Origin: JBOFFC01 sp051648405
Lineage (GTDB): Bacteria > Planctomycetota > Planctomycetia > Pirellulales > Lacipirellulaceae
Assembly: GCA_051648405.1 (NCBI GenBank)
Contig: JBOFFC010000003.1
Coordinates: 1-64,000, forward strand
Length of the DNA: 64,000 bases
Direction: 5' to 3'
The notes under the pieces are model-generated. The model saw only the letters and a list, made by a program, of their open reading frames with translations, did not search any database and was not told the origin of the DNA. The position numbers and the translations under genes were made by a program. Position 1 is the first letter of the stretch. Every line of letters begins with the position of its first letter. Of this stretch, positions 46,101 to 53,082 are shown one piece after another.

Positions 46101-46312
46101 ACCTCCTGCTCGATCGGCGTGGCGACGGTCTCGGCGATCGTTTCCGGCGTCGCGCCGGGGTAGCTGGCGGTGACGACCACCGTTGGCAACGCGATGTCGG
46201 GGTACTGCGACACCGGCAACTGGTAGTAGGCGAGCGCGCCAACCAGCACGATCACCACCGAGAGGACGGTGGCGAAGATCGGGCGATCGACGAAGAAGTG
46301 GGCGAACTTCAC
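43160..46312 (-). CDS. RND efflux transporter, HAE1/AcrB family
   Basis: A 1,050-residue inner-membrane proton-driven efflux pump of normal AcrB length. It starts MKFAHFFVDRPIFATVLSVV; the porter domain contains PGATPETIAETVATPIEQEV and the family's TM4 motif GIVVDDAIVVVENVERL carries the two proton-relay aspartates. The GTG start at 46312 overlaps the stop of the adaptor gene as GTGA, so it is translated with it. No outer-membrane factor gene is next to the pair, so it must use a TolC-like protein encoded elsewhere. Substrates cannot be deduced. Confidence 0.96.
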   Translation of the reverse strand: MKFAHFFVDRPIFATVLSVVIVLVGALAYYQLPVSQYPDIALPTVVVTASYPGATPETIAETVATPIEQEVNGVENMLYMESQSTSDGRMTLTITFALGTDVDHAQVLVQNRVASAVPRLPQEVRQVGVVTAKTSPEMLLVVHLISPDASRDQLYIANYAYLRVRDVLSRINGVGSLQVFGGAEYSMRVWLDIEKLASLDLTASDVVAALREQNVQVAAGQIGQPPQDQPGDFQLQVTAQGRLKNPEEFGEVVVKRGADGRLTRVADVARVELGAQDYSVKSYLDGDNAIALLVYQRPGTNGVATTEEVIRTMKQLSKDFPAGLEHKIAYNPTRFVEESIEEVFHTLLEAGVLVVLTVFVFLQRWQATLIPVLAIPISLVGTFAIMQGVGFSLNSLSLFGLVLAIGIVVDDAIVVVENVERLIGEGLAPREATKRAMTEVGGALIATALVLVAVFVPTAFLPGITGQFYQQFAITIAASTVISAFVSLTLTPALCALLLRPHDHTPGLFSRLLDTLFGWFFRGFNDVFDRSGSAYAAVVGRLVRVGLLMVAVYAGLLALTGQSFRMVPTGFIPEQDQGYLIVSAQLPDGASLDRTDKVVQRISQIAMETPGIRNAVAFAGFSGVTRSNSPNAAACFTALDDAAARSRKGLTTGVILVDLQKRLSAIEEASIFVLAPPPVRGIGSAGGFKMLVQDRGGAGFPALGSVVDAMAGGSFTQPGVAFAFSTFNAKTPQLYADIDRTKAQMLDVPLSNVFETLQVYLGSVYVNDFNLLGRTYRVTAQAEPEFRDSASDIYQLKTRSASGAVVPLGTIVNVEQRPGPDRVTRYNLFPSADLSGTLLPGASTGTALDAMEKLADETLPDGFGYEWTDLSYQERAAGSTALFIFPLCVLFVFLALAAQYESWILPLAVILIVPLCLLFAIAGVWFRGMDNNILTQIGFVVLVALACKNAILIVEFAKQLEDQGKDRFTAAVEAARLRLRAILMTALAFILGVVPLVIATGAGSEMRRALGTAVFSGMIGVTLLGLFLTPVFYVLLRGLVKKESNKAGQD

Positions 46313-47745
46313 GGCGTCCCCCCCTCGCTCGGACGGGCGACCGGCGCAAGGCCCTCGGCGGGGGCTTCGGCCGGCGTATCGGCCGCGGGGGTCGCCGCCG
46401 GCGCCGCCGGCGCGGAGCCCGGAACGTCGTTGGCCGGCGCGTCGTAGTTGTTCGGCAGCCCGTCCTCGACTTCAACCAGCTCCTCGACCGTCGACTCGAC
46501 GACAGCCCCCGGCTTCGCGCGCTGCAAGCCCTTGATGACGACCGTCTCGTCCCCCGTGAGGCCCGTGCGAACGATGCGCAGCCCGAGTGCGAGCGGGCCG
46601 ACCTCGACCTTGCGCGCTTCGAGCTTGTTCTCTTCGCCGACGACGTAGACGATCTGCGCCGACTGGTCGGCAGCCAGCGCCGAGTCAGGGATCAGCACCG
46701 CGCGACGCTGACCGCTGCCGGGAATCCGCAACCGCACGAACATCCCCGGGGTGAGCAAGTCGGCCGAGTTCGAGAAGATCGCGCGGCCGCGGATCGAGCC
46801 CGTCGCGCGATCGACGGCGTTGTCGACGAAGTCCATCACCCCGCGGTGGGGGAAGCCCGTCTCGTCGGCGAGCGCCGCGAAGACCGGGTTCTTCGCTTCG
46901 CGGGAGCTTTCGCGATCGCCGCTCTTTGCCAGGCGTGTGTACTTGAGCAGCGCCCGCTCGTCGGCGTCGAAGTTGCAATGGATCGGGTCGAGCGAGACGA
47001 TCGTCGTCAGCAGTGTGGAACCGATCGAACCGCCACTCACCAGGTTCCCCTCGGTGACGCGGCGGTCGCTCACCCGGCCGCGGACCGGGGCCGTGATGCG
47101 TGTGTAGCTGAGGTCGAGCTGCGCCGCATCGACCGCCGCGCGGGCGGTGGCAATTGCGGCCTCGGCAGCCGCGACGCCGGCGCGGGCCGACTCGATCGCC
47201 GCGTCGGCCGCGAACGTCGCCGCTTCGGCTTCGCGGGCCTCGCTCACCAGCACGTCGAGCTCGTCCTCGCTGATCGCCCCGCTGGGCGCTAGCGGGCGGC
47301 TCCGCTTCAGTCGCGCGGCCGCCAGGTCGGCCCGCGCCACGGTTTGTTCGCGGTCCGCCTCGCGCTGCCGAGTGACCGCTTCGGCCGAACGGTACTGCGC
47401 CTCGGCCTCGGCCTGCGCGGCCTCGGCTTGGGCGAGCGCCGCCTCGAACGGGCGGGGGTCGATCACGAACAGCAGTTGGCCCGGCTCGACGACCTGGCCT
47501 TCGGCGAAGTGGTGCGACTCCAAGTAGCCGCTGACCCGCGCACGGACCTCGACCGACTCGATCGCGTCGAGCCGGCCGGTGTACGAGTCCCACTCCACGA
47601 CGTCGCGCACCAGCGGCTTGGCGACCGTCACCTTGACCGGCCCGCCGCCGGGGGGCGGGCCGCCGCCGGGCTTCGAGCACCCGGACAACCACAGCGACAC
47701 GAGCGCCGCGGGCGTAAAGAGAGCAAGCGTGCGCAGTCGAACCAT
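46309..47745 (-). CDS. RND periplasmic adaptor lipoprotein (membrane fusion protein)
   Basis: A 478-residue HlyD/AcrA-type adaptor. A lipobox (WLSGC, Cys23) follows the signal sequence. The central hairpin is an Ala/Glu/Arg-rich coiled coil (about 95-205) between two lipoyl halves (VRARVSGYLESHHFAEGQVV and LSYTRITAPVRGRVSDRRV). A beta-barrel with MFVRLRIPGSGQRRAVLIPD follows. The C-terminal ~60 residues form a Pro/Ala-rich tail. It is the first gene of a two-gene operon with the AcrB-type pump. Confidence 0.94.
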   Translation of the reverse strand: MVRLRTLALFTPAALVSLWLSGCSKPGGGPPPGGGPVKVTVAKPLVRDVVEWDSYTGRLDAIESVEVRARVSGYLESHHFAEGQVVEPGQLLFVIDPRPFEAALAQAEAAQAEAEAQYRSAEAVTRQREADREQTVARADLAAARLKRSRPLAPSGAISEDELDVLVSEAREAEAATFAADAAIESARAGVAAAEAAIATARAAVDAAQLDLSYTRITAPVRGRVSDRRVTEGNLVSGGSIGSTLLTTIVSLDPIHCNFDADERALLKYTRLAKSGDRESSREAKNPVFAALADETGFPHRGVMDFVDNAVDRATGSIRGRAIFSNSADLLTPGMFVRLRIPGSGQRRAVLIPDSALAADQSAQIVYVVGEENKLEARKVEVGPLALGLRIVRTGLTGDETVVIKGLQRAKPGAVVESTVEELVEVEDGLPNNYDAPANDVPGSAPAAPAATPAADTPAEAPAEGLAPVARPSEGGTP

Positions 47746-47840
47746 GGGGGCCGGCGCCGGGGGGGGTCGCGGGGGGTCGCAGCAAAGAGGGCGGGTTGAT
47801 CCAAGCTAGCTGCCGACCGAACCGGTCGCCAGCGGGCTTG

Positions 47841-48308
47841 TCACTCGGCCCGATCGGCGGCGGGGGGCGCCTCGATCGTGAGCGTCAGGGCGTTTGTCCC
47901 CGCGATGACGCGGGCCGATAGCCCCGAGGTCGCGGGGGATGCGTACCGCCACGCCACGAAGCGCTGCGAGACCCCACCGTGACCGTGGGCGCCGGGGGCG
48001 CGGACCAGGGCTCCGGTGGCGACTTGCGGCTGCGCGACGATCACCCGGTGCTGGCCCTCGACCGCGCCGTCGTCCGAGGCGAACGTCCCGAGCGTGAACG
48101 CCCCCTGGTCGTCGATTACCCCCCTTCCCGAGGGGCCTGGCGAGACCGGCAAGAACTCGACAACACCCCGGCGAACCGGCTCGCCGTCGCTGTACACGAC
48201 CCTGCCCGCTACCGGATGCGTTGCGGGCCGTGATGGCCCGCAGCCCGCCGCGTGCGCCGCCAGCGCGGCGGCGGCGATCCAGAGCGTCGCGGTCGCACGG
48301 GGCTTCAT
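47841..48308 (-). CDS. Small lipoprotein with transthyretin/carboxypeptidase-regulatory-like domain
   Basis: A 155-residue protein with a signal sequence ending in AAHAAGCGPS, a lipobox-like cysteine (Cys23). HPVAGRVVYSDGEPVRRGVV followed by GRGVIDDQGAFTLGTF is the beta-sandwich pattern of planctomycete lipoproteins that usually accompany DUF1559 proteins. Its ATG overlaps the stop of the DUF1559 gene as ATGA, implying joint translation. Function is unknown. Confidence 0.8.
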   Translation of the reverse strand: MKPRATATLWIAAAALAAHAAGCGPSRPATHPVAGRVVYSDGEPVRRGVVEFLPVSPGPSGRGVIDDQGAFTLGTFASDDGAVEGQHRVIVAQPQVATGALVRAPGAHGHGGVSQRFVAWRYASPATSGLSARVIAGTNALTLTIEAPPAADRAE

Positions 48309-49318
48309 AGGGGCCCGCCACCACCCCGTTCGGGGGCCAGGAAGAAGCCCGGTTCGTCTTCCTCGGCGTTCTCACGGTGGCAGAGAGAACGGAGCGCGCC
48401 CGAGTCGATGAAGTTATCCACCGACCGCACCGAGCCGTCGGCGAGGACAAACGGGCAGTAGCCGCGGTGCCAACTGCCGAAGCTGTTCTCGGTGACCGTG
48501 GTGTCGTCGGGGCCGCGCGCCAGGGGGATCCCCGATCCGCCGATCCGCGACGACGCGGCCCAGTCGTCGCCGTTGTAGATCGGCCCGTTCTCGGGCGCCC
48601 GGGCGAGCCGACCCGCGGGGACGTGCATCTCGCCGGCGAGCGCCGTCTTGCCGGCGCCGTCGAGCAGGTCCTTCATGCGCACCTTATCAATCCACCCCAC
48701 GGGGCGCCCTTCGCGGCACCGCGGCCGGCTCGTGATCAGCACCCCCGTGCCGTTGCCCCCGCGGTAGTAGGCGAACTCTTCGTAGAACCCCCCCGTCGCG
48801 TCGCCGTGGTTGCCCGCGTAGTCGCCGACCGCCCCGCCGACGAGCTTCACGGTCCGCTGGCCCCCACAGCCGCAGGGGTAGATGAAGTCCTGCGTGAACT
48901 CGCCCGAGGGGATCGTCGCTTCGCTCGGCGAGCGGCGCGTCGGGCAAACGAAAACGGCGGGGGCGAATTCGCGCGTCGCCGTGTCGTGCGACTCGTAGCC
49001 CGAGTAGTAGTCCCACCGCTCGGCGGCCGCCCCCTCTTCGAGGAACGGCAGGATCCGGGCGAGCCAGGTCGGTTCGGTCTTCGCACAGGCGTTGTCGTCG
49101 TAGTCGCTGCGGTTGCCGAGCCGCGCCGGCGGGAAGGCGTTGCGGGCGTCGTGGAACTGGAGGGTCGCCAGGCCCACTTCGCGGAGGTGCGTCTTGCACT
49201 GGGTCGCGCGGGCCGATTCGCGCGCCGCTTGAACCGCGGGGACGAGCAGCCCGACGAGCGCGCCAACGATGGCGATCACCACCAGCAGCTCGATCAGGGT
49301 GAAGCCTCGACGCGACAT
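48305..49318 (-). CDS. DUF1559 family pseudopilin-like protein
   Basis: A 337-residue protein from the ATG at 49318 (MSRRGFTLIELLVVIAIVGA); an upstream in-frame start exists but would bury the prepilin peptide. The N-terminus is a class III prepilin signal (G-FTLIELLVVIAI), cleaved by a prepilin peptidase. ARESARATQCKTHLREVGLA and LQFHDARNAFPPAR are the DUF1559 signature (SBP_bac_10-like family, expanded in planctomycetes), and the C-terminus has an SWHRGYCPFVLADGSV segment (H-x-G-G-x-N-x4-DGSV type). It probably sits in the envelope; role unknown. It is coupled with the small lipoprotein downstream. Confidence 0.92.
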   Translation of the reverse strand: MSRRGFTLIELLVVIAIVGALVGLLVPAVQAARESARATQCKTHLREVGLATLQFHDARNAFPPARLGNRSDYDDNACAKTEPTWLARILPFLEEGAAAERWDYYSGYESHDTATREFAPAVFVCPTRRSPSEATIPSGEFTQDFIYPCGCGGQRTVKLVGGAVGDYAGNHGDATGGFYEEFAYYRGGNGTGVLITSRPRCREGRPVGWIDKVRMKDLLDGAGKTALAGEMHVPAGRLARAPENGPIYNGDDWAASSRIGGSGIPLARGPDDTTVTENSFGSWHRGYCPFVLADGSVRSVDNFIDSGALRSLCHRENAEEDEPGFFLAPERGGGGPL

Positions 49319-49413
49319 GACCGGCGCCCGCGGGGGAACGTGACCGCCGTAGTATAGCCCATGCGGCGACCGCGGTCCGCACGTCGGAGGCAGGCCGTCG
49401 GGAGGAATAAAGC

Positions 49414-49500
49414 ACCGAGCACCAATGACCAAAGAGAGTGGGCAGTAGGCAGTGGGCAGTTGAAGCAAACGCTTGCGCGTTTTGGTCATTGGTGCTTGGT
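49414..49500. repeat. Intergenic stem-loop repeat, family A (copy 1)
   Basis: A 20-base arm ACCGAGCACCAATGACCAAA (49414-49433) pairs with TTTGGTCATTGGTGCTTGGT (49481-49500) with one mismatch. The 47-base core has GGCAGTAGGCAGTGGGCAGT, a heptad-like repeat. It lies between DUF1559 and dapD and could form a long hairpin. A related element is at 51301-51380. Confidence 0.85.
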
Positions 49501-49511
49501 GCTTGGTCGCT

Positions 49512-50348
49512 CTATCGCAGCGCCTCTTCGAGCTGCACCGCGGCGTTCGTCCCCTCGTCGCGGTACTTGACGATCACCGGGGCGTAGAGGCCGACGCCCG
49601 CGGTGTTCGGGCCGGTCGCCTTTGCAGGACGAGTGCCGGGGACTACTACGGCGTTCTCGGGGACTTCGAGCGAGCCCCCGTCGGCGCGGCGCAGGACGCG
49701 GTCGTGTACCAGGTCGTAGACCGGCGTCCCGCCGGTGAGCAGCACGCCGGGCGCCAGGATCGCGCCGCGGCGGACGATCGTCCCCTCGTACACGCCGCAG
49801 TTGCCGCCGACGAAGACGTCGTCTTCGATCACCACCGGCAGGGCGCCGGCCGGTTCGAGCACGCCGCCGATCTGCGCCGCGGCCGACAGGTGGACGCGCT
49901 TGCCGATCTGCGCGCACGAGCCCACGAGCGCATGCGAGTCGATCATCGTCCCTTCATCGACGTAGGCCCCAACGTTCACGTACATCGGCGGCATGCAGAC
50001 GACCCCCCGAGCGACGTACGCCCCTTCGCGAACGCTCGAACCGCCGGGCACAACACGCACCCCGTCGGCGACGGTGAACGCGCGCGGCGGGAACGTGTCC
50101 TTGTCGATGAAGGTCATCGGACCGGCAGCCGGCAGCGACGCCATGGCCCCCAGGCGGAAGCCGAGCAGGATCCCCTGCTTGACCCAGCCGTTCGCGCGCC
50201 ACACGCCCTCGGCGTCGCGCTCGGCGGCGCGGACCTCGCCGTGCGTGAGCGCGTCGCGAAACCGCAAGAACGCCGCGAGCGCCGCGTCGCGATCGCCGTC
50301 GGCGTAGCCCGCGACGTAACGCTCGATGTCAGGTCGCAACTCGCTCAT
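49512..50348 (-). CDS. dapD: 2,3,4,5-tetrahydropyridine-2,6-dicarboxylate N-succinyltransferase
   Basis: A 278-residue DapD. It transfers a succinyl group to tetrahydrodipicolinate, a step in the succinylase route to meso-diaminopimelate and lysine. The N-terminal helical domain is followed by a left-handed beta-helix of hexad repeats (NVGAYVDEGTMIDSHALVGS, then CAQIGKRVHLSAAAQIGGVL), with the extended PVVIEDDVFVGGNCGVYEG and GAILAPGVLLTGGTPVYDL segments typical of the family. It lies 164 bases downstream of dapB, on the same strand, separated by a stem-loop repeat. Confidence 0.95.
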   Translation of the reverse strand: MSELRPDIERYVAGYADGDRDAALAAFLRFRDALTHGEVRAAERDAEGVWRANGWVKQGILLGFRLGAMASLPAAGPMTFIDKDTFPPRAFTVADGVRVVPGGSSVREGAYVARGVVCMPPMYVNVGAYVDEGTMIDSHALVGSCAQIGKRVHLSAAAQIGGVLEPAGALPVVIEDDVFVGGNCGVYEGTIVRRGAILAPGVLLTGGTPVYDLVHDRVLRRADGGSLEVPENAVVVPGTRPAKATGPNTAGVGLYAPVIVKYRDEGTNAAVQLEEALR

Positions 50349-50380
50349 GGGTGGCTATCACCAGACGAATCAACGGAAAG

Positions 50381-50490
50381 GAACCACAGATGAACACGGA
50401 TGAACGCAGATAGAGAGACGTCCAATCACCCAACAGAGCCGTCGTCAGCCATTCTTCATCGTGTTTATCTGTGTGTATCTGTGGTTTCAA
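50381..50490. repeat. Intergenic stem-loop repeat, family B (ACCACAGAT type)
   Basis: The left arm GAACCACAGATGAACACGGA (50381-50400) continues as TGAACGCAGAT; the right arm GTGTTTATCTGTGTGTATCT (50461-50480) continues as GTGGTTTCAA. They are imperfect inverted copies of a tandem ACAGATGAAC-like unit. The ~110-base element fills most of the dapB-dapD gap. Similar units are common in intergenic regions of various bacteria, from general knowledge. Confidence 0.8.
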
Positions 50491-50512
50491 CTCTTGTAAG
50501 GTGTCGTCGGCG

Positions 50513-51208
50513 TCACTCTGTGGTGAACAAAGAGTCTGCGAACGTGAACACCCCCTTGCGACCGACGAGCCACTCGGCGGCGTGGATCGCCCCTTCGGCG
50601 AACACCGTCCGGTCGCGGACGGTGTGCACCAGGTCGATCGTCTCGGCCGGGCCGTCGTACAGCAGTCGGTGGGTCCCCGGCACGCTGCCGACCCGCAGGC
50701 TCGTGATCGGGAACGGGCGGTCGGGGTCGTTCGCTTGGGCGTGTGTCTGGATGAGTAGCGCCGTCCCTGAAGGGGCGTCGCGCTTCGCCGTGTGGTGGGT
50801 CTCGACGAGCGCCGCGTCGAACGTCGTCAGGCCGCGGGCCGCGGCGGCGAGCGCCTCGGTCGCGCGCAGGTAGAGTTGCAAGCCGATCGAGAAGTTGGCC
50901 CCCGCCAGCAGCGTGCCGCCACGCTCGGCGACGCGGGCCTCGACCTCGGCGCGGCGCGCGTCCCAGCCGGTCGTTCCCGTGACGACCGGCAGCCCCAGAT
51001 CGACCAGCCGCAGCAGGTTGGCGACCACCCCCTCGGGGCGGGTGAACTCGACGACGACGTCGGGCCGACCGAGCGACTCGGCCGTCAGCCCCGCGCCGCC
51101 GGCGCACTCGGCGTTCCCTAGGCGGGCGGTCAGAGTGTGGCCCCGCCCCTCGGCGAATGTGGCGCAGGCCCGCCCCATCTTCCCCATCCCGACGATCGCC
51201 AGACGCAT
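50513..51208 (-). CDS. dapB: 4-hydroxy-tetrahydrodipicolinate reductase
   Basis: A 231-residue protein from the ATG at 51208 (MRLAIVGMGKMGRACATFAE); a longer frame upstream reaches into intergenic repeat sequence. The Rossmann GxGxMG loop is present, and the catalytic segment ETHHTAKRDAPSGTAL contains the expected His-His, Lys and DAPSGTA. It reduces hydroxy-tetrahydrodipicolinate with NAD(P)H in lysine/diaminopimelate synthesis, feeding DapD. It is shorter than the ~270-residue E. coli enzyme, mainly in loop regions. Confidence 0.93.
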   Translation of the reverse strand: MRLAIVGMGKMGRACATFAEGRGHTLTARLGNAECAGGAGLTAESLGRPDVVVEFTRPEGVVANLLRLVDLGLPVVTGTTGWDARRAEVEARVAERGGTLLAGANFSIGLQLYLRATEALAAAARGLTTFDAALVETHHTAKRDAPSGTALLIQTHAQANDPDRPFPITSLRVGSVPGTHRLLYDGPAETIDLVHTVRDRTVFAEGAIHAAEWLVGRKGVFTFADSLFTTE

Positions 51209-51300
51209 CGCGCACCCTCCCGAACCGGGCCCTAACCGAGCGACGGAACCTATCGCGCCGGCTGCCACTAGGGAAGGAACCGCGATGCCTTTCGGCAAAT

Positions 51301-51380
51301 GACCAAGCACCAATGACCAAAGGCCGCCGCGTACTGCCTGCTGCCTACTGCCGACTCCTTCTGGTCATTGGTGCTTGGTC
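51301..51380. repeat. Intergenic stem-loop repeat, family A (copy 2)
   Basis: GACCAAGCACCAATGACCA (51301-51319) and TGGTCATTGGTGCTTGGTC (51362-51380) form an exact 19-bp stem. The core holds ACTGCCTGCTGCCTACTGCC, the complement of the core motif of copy 1, so this copy is inverted relative to it. The right arm extends into the last codons of the following minus-strand gene and supplies part of its stop codon. Confidence 0.85.
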
Positions 51381-51750
51381 ATTGGTTCTTCGCCGTAAGC
51401 TCGATCGGCAACCGATCGATCTTGGCGGCGAGGATGAAATCGTTCTCCGACAGGCCCCCGATAGCGTGGGTCCAAATCTCGACCGAGACATTGCGGTAGC
51501 CCTCGACGTGGAGGTCGGGGTGGTGGCCGTCCTCCTCGGCGACCGTGGCGCACGCTTTGAAGAACTCGATCGCGGCGAGGAAGTCCTTCACCCGCCAGTC
51601 CTTGCGGATCCGCCGGCCGTCGTGGGTCAGGCGCCAGCCACCAAGCTGATCGAGCTGGGCCTTGGCGTGCTCGAGCGAGCAAGGCTCGACCCCCCCCTCG
51701 CAGGGGAGGCACTTCTTACAGGCGAGCTCGTCGGGGGAGTGGACGTTCAT
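51379..51750 (-). CDS. Pterin-4a-carbinolamine dehydratase family protein
   Basis: A 123-residue protein from the ATG at 51750 (MNVHSPDELACKKCLPCEGG). The C-terminal ~75 residues match the DCoH/PhhB fold with AEEDGHHPDLHVEGYRNVSV and IWTHAIGGLSENDFILAAKI, the E-D-x-HHP-D signature and distal HAIGG-x-D. It recycles pterin cofactors where aromatic hydroxylases exist; many bacterial homologues have unclear substrates. A cysteine cluster near the start (CKKC-x2-C) suggests a metal site. The open frame continues upstream to 51906, but that part is not conserved in type. The tail ends inside an intergenic repeat. Confidence 0.9.
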   Translation of the reverse strand: MNVHSPDELACKKCLPCEGGVEPCSLEHAKAQLDQLGGWRLTHDGRRIRKDWRVKDFLAAIEFFKACATVAEEDGHHPDLHVEGYRNVSVEIWTHAIGGLSENDFILAAKIDRLPIELTAKNQ

Positions 51751-52242
51751 CGGCGAATCGCGGAGCGGGAGAGCGAGTTGTGGTGTGACGTCTCTGGAAT
51801 CGTCGCGTAATCGCTCCGGAAGGAAAGCCGCCGCAGTCATTTGAACGCGATCTTCGGCGGGGATTCGACGAATCTTATCGAATTCTTGGCCATCGGTGTC
51901 CGCCACCTCGACTGAGGCTTTGGCCTACGGGGTGTGCCCCAGTCCGATGCCCCGGCGGGGTGCGCGCAGCGCCCGCTACTTAGTTGGACGTAGGGATCGT
52001 CCCCCCGAGCTGAATCGTCGCGAAAGCGCTCGCAGAGGCAACGGCAGGTGTTCGCTCGACCACCTGTACGTGGAGGTTCGATGAATTTGTGCGATTCCGC
52101 GACGACCTACGTCTGTCACAGCATCGTCTAAAGAGGCCTGAAACAGGCGACGCAAGTCGTTGCGCGACAATCGGTTGAGCGCGTTCTGGTCGGCAGACAC
52201 GATCGACCGAGCTCCGGATAGCTTGCCGGCAACAACAAGCGA
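51751..52242. other. Divergent intergenic region, no feature seen
   Basis: This 492-base stretch lies between the dehydratase gene and the LuxR-type gene. Short open frames exist on both strands but none has a recognisable domain or ribosome site. It probably contains both promoters; I see no strong consensus match. Confidence 0.55.
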
Positions 52243-52932
52243 GTGACCGCCGATACTACGGTTGACCGCGAGATGCCCCTCTCGACGCGCGATTCCCCCG
52301 AGCGAACCTCTTCGATGTCGTTCACCGACGAGTCCACAGGCAAGGAACGCGCGGCGGGTGTTCTCGCGCTGACGGTGGGCGTCGCCCTAACGCGGCAGCT
52401 CCACGGCGAGGCGTACGCCGCTAGGATTCGCGCCGAGCGAGGGTTGTCCGCCGTCACCTTCGACCTCGGCCACTGGCCCCCGCACCCCGCCGAACGGATC
52501 ACCGTCGCGCTCGTCGATCGCTGCCCGCGGGAAGCGCTGAACGGCGCCGCGCCGCGGCGAGAGCCGGGAGATTCTCCCCCCGAAACTCCTTCGGTATTGC
52601 TCGTCTCCGAAGCGACCCCCGGCGCCCCGTGCGATTGCTGCCGGCGGGTGTCGGACCGCTCCGACTGGCCGGCCCTGTTGGCGGTCCTCCGGGGGTCCTC
52701 GGCAAACGGTCGCCGGGCGCCGGTCGATCCGTTTGCGCTCCTGTCGAACCGCGAGCGCGAGGTGCTGAAGCTCGTCGCGCTTGGCCTGTCGGTAAAGAGC
52801 TGCGCCGAGCGTTTGGCGATTAGCGAGAGCACCGCCGGCAACCACAAGCACCGCCTGATGAAGAAGCTCGGCATCCGCTCGTCGCTCGAGCTAATGCGCG
52901 TCGCAATGCGAGCCGGCTTGGTCGATTGCTAG
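52243..52932 (+). CDS. LuxR-type helix-turn-helix regulator
   Basis: A 229-residue protein from the GTG at 52243; the ATG at 52273 is an alternative start. The C-terminal domain (about 165-225) is a GerE/LuxR HTH with LLSNREREVLKLVALGLSVK and SESTAGNHKHRLMKKLGI, ending near the C-terminus as usual. The first ~160 residues do not show a response-regulator fold or acidic pocket, and no kinase is adjacent. Several cysteines (CDCCRR) lie at about 138-143. It is a transcriptional regulator of unknown input; the targets are not deducible here. Confidence 0.8.
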   Translation: MTADTTVDREMPLSTRDSPERTSSMSFTDESTGKERAAGVLALTVGVALTRQLHGEAYAARIRAERGLSAVTFDLGHWPPHPAERITVALVDRCPREALNGAAPRREPGDSPPETPSVLLVSEATPGAPCDCCRRVSDRSDWPALLAVLRGSSANGRRAPVDPFALLSNREREVLKLVALGLSVKSCAERLAISESTAGNHKHRLMKKLGIRSSLELMRVAMRAGLVDC

Positions 52933-53082
52933 CGAAGCGCGGCCCCCGACGGGGGCGACGACGGGACACGCTTGCGGTGTGTGGGCTAGAACGGCGCTGC
53001 GGGAAACGGGATGCTGTACAGAGCATCAGGCGAATGCCCGGCAAGGCGCCGGCTCGCCCCCCGCCCCAGGCCCCCCAGCGCC

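Noticed and set aside
51751..51906. N-terminal extension of the pterin dehydratase
   Set aside because: The extra residues are not conserved in type and the ATG at 51750 gives the expected size.
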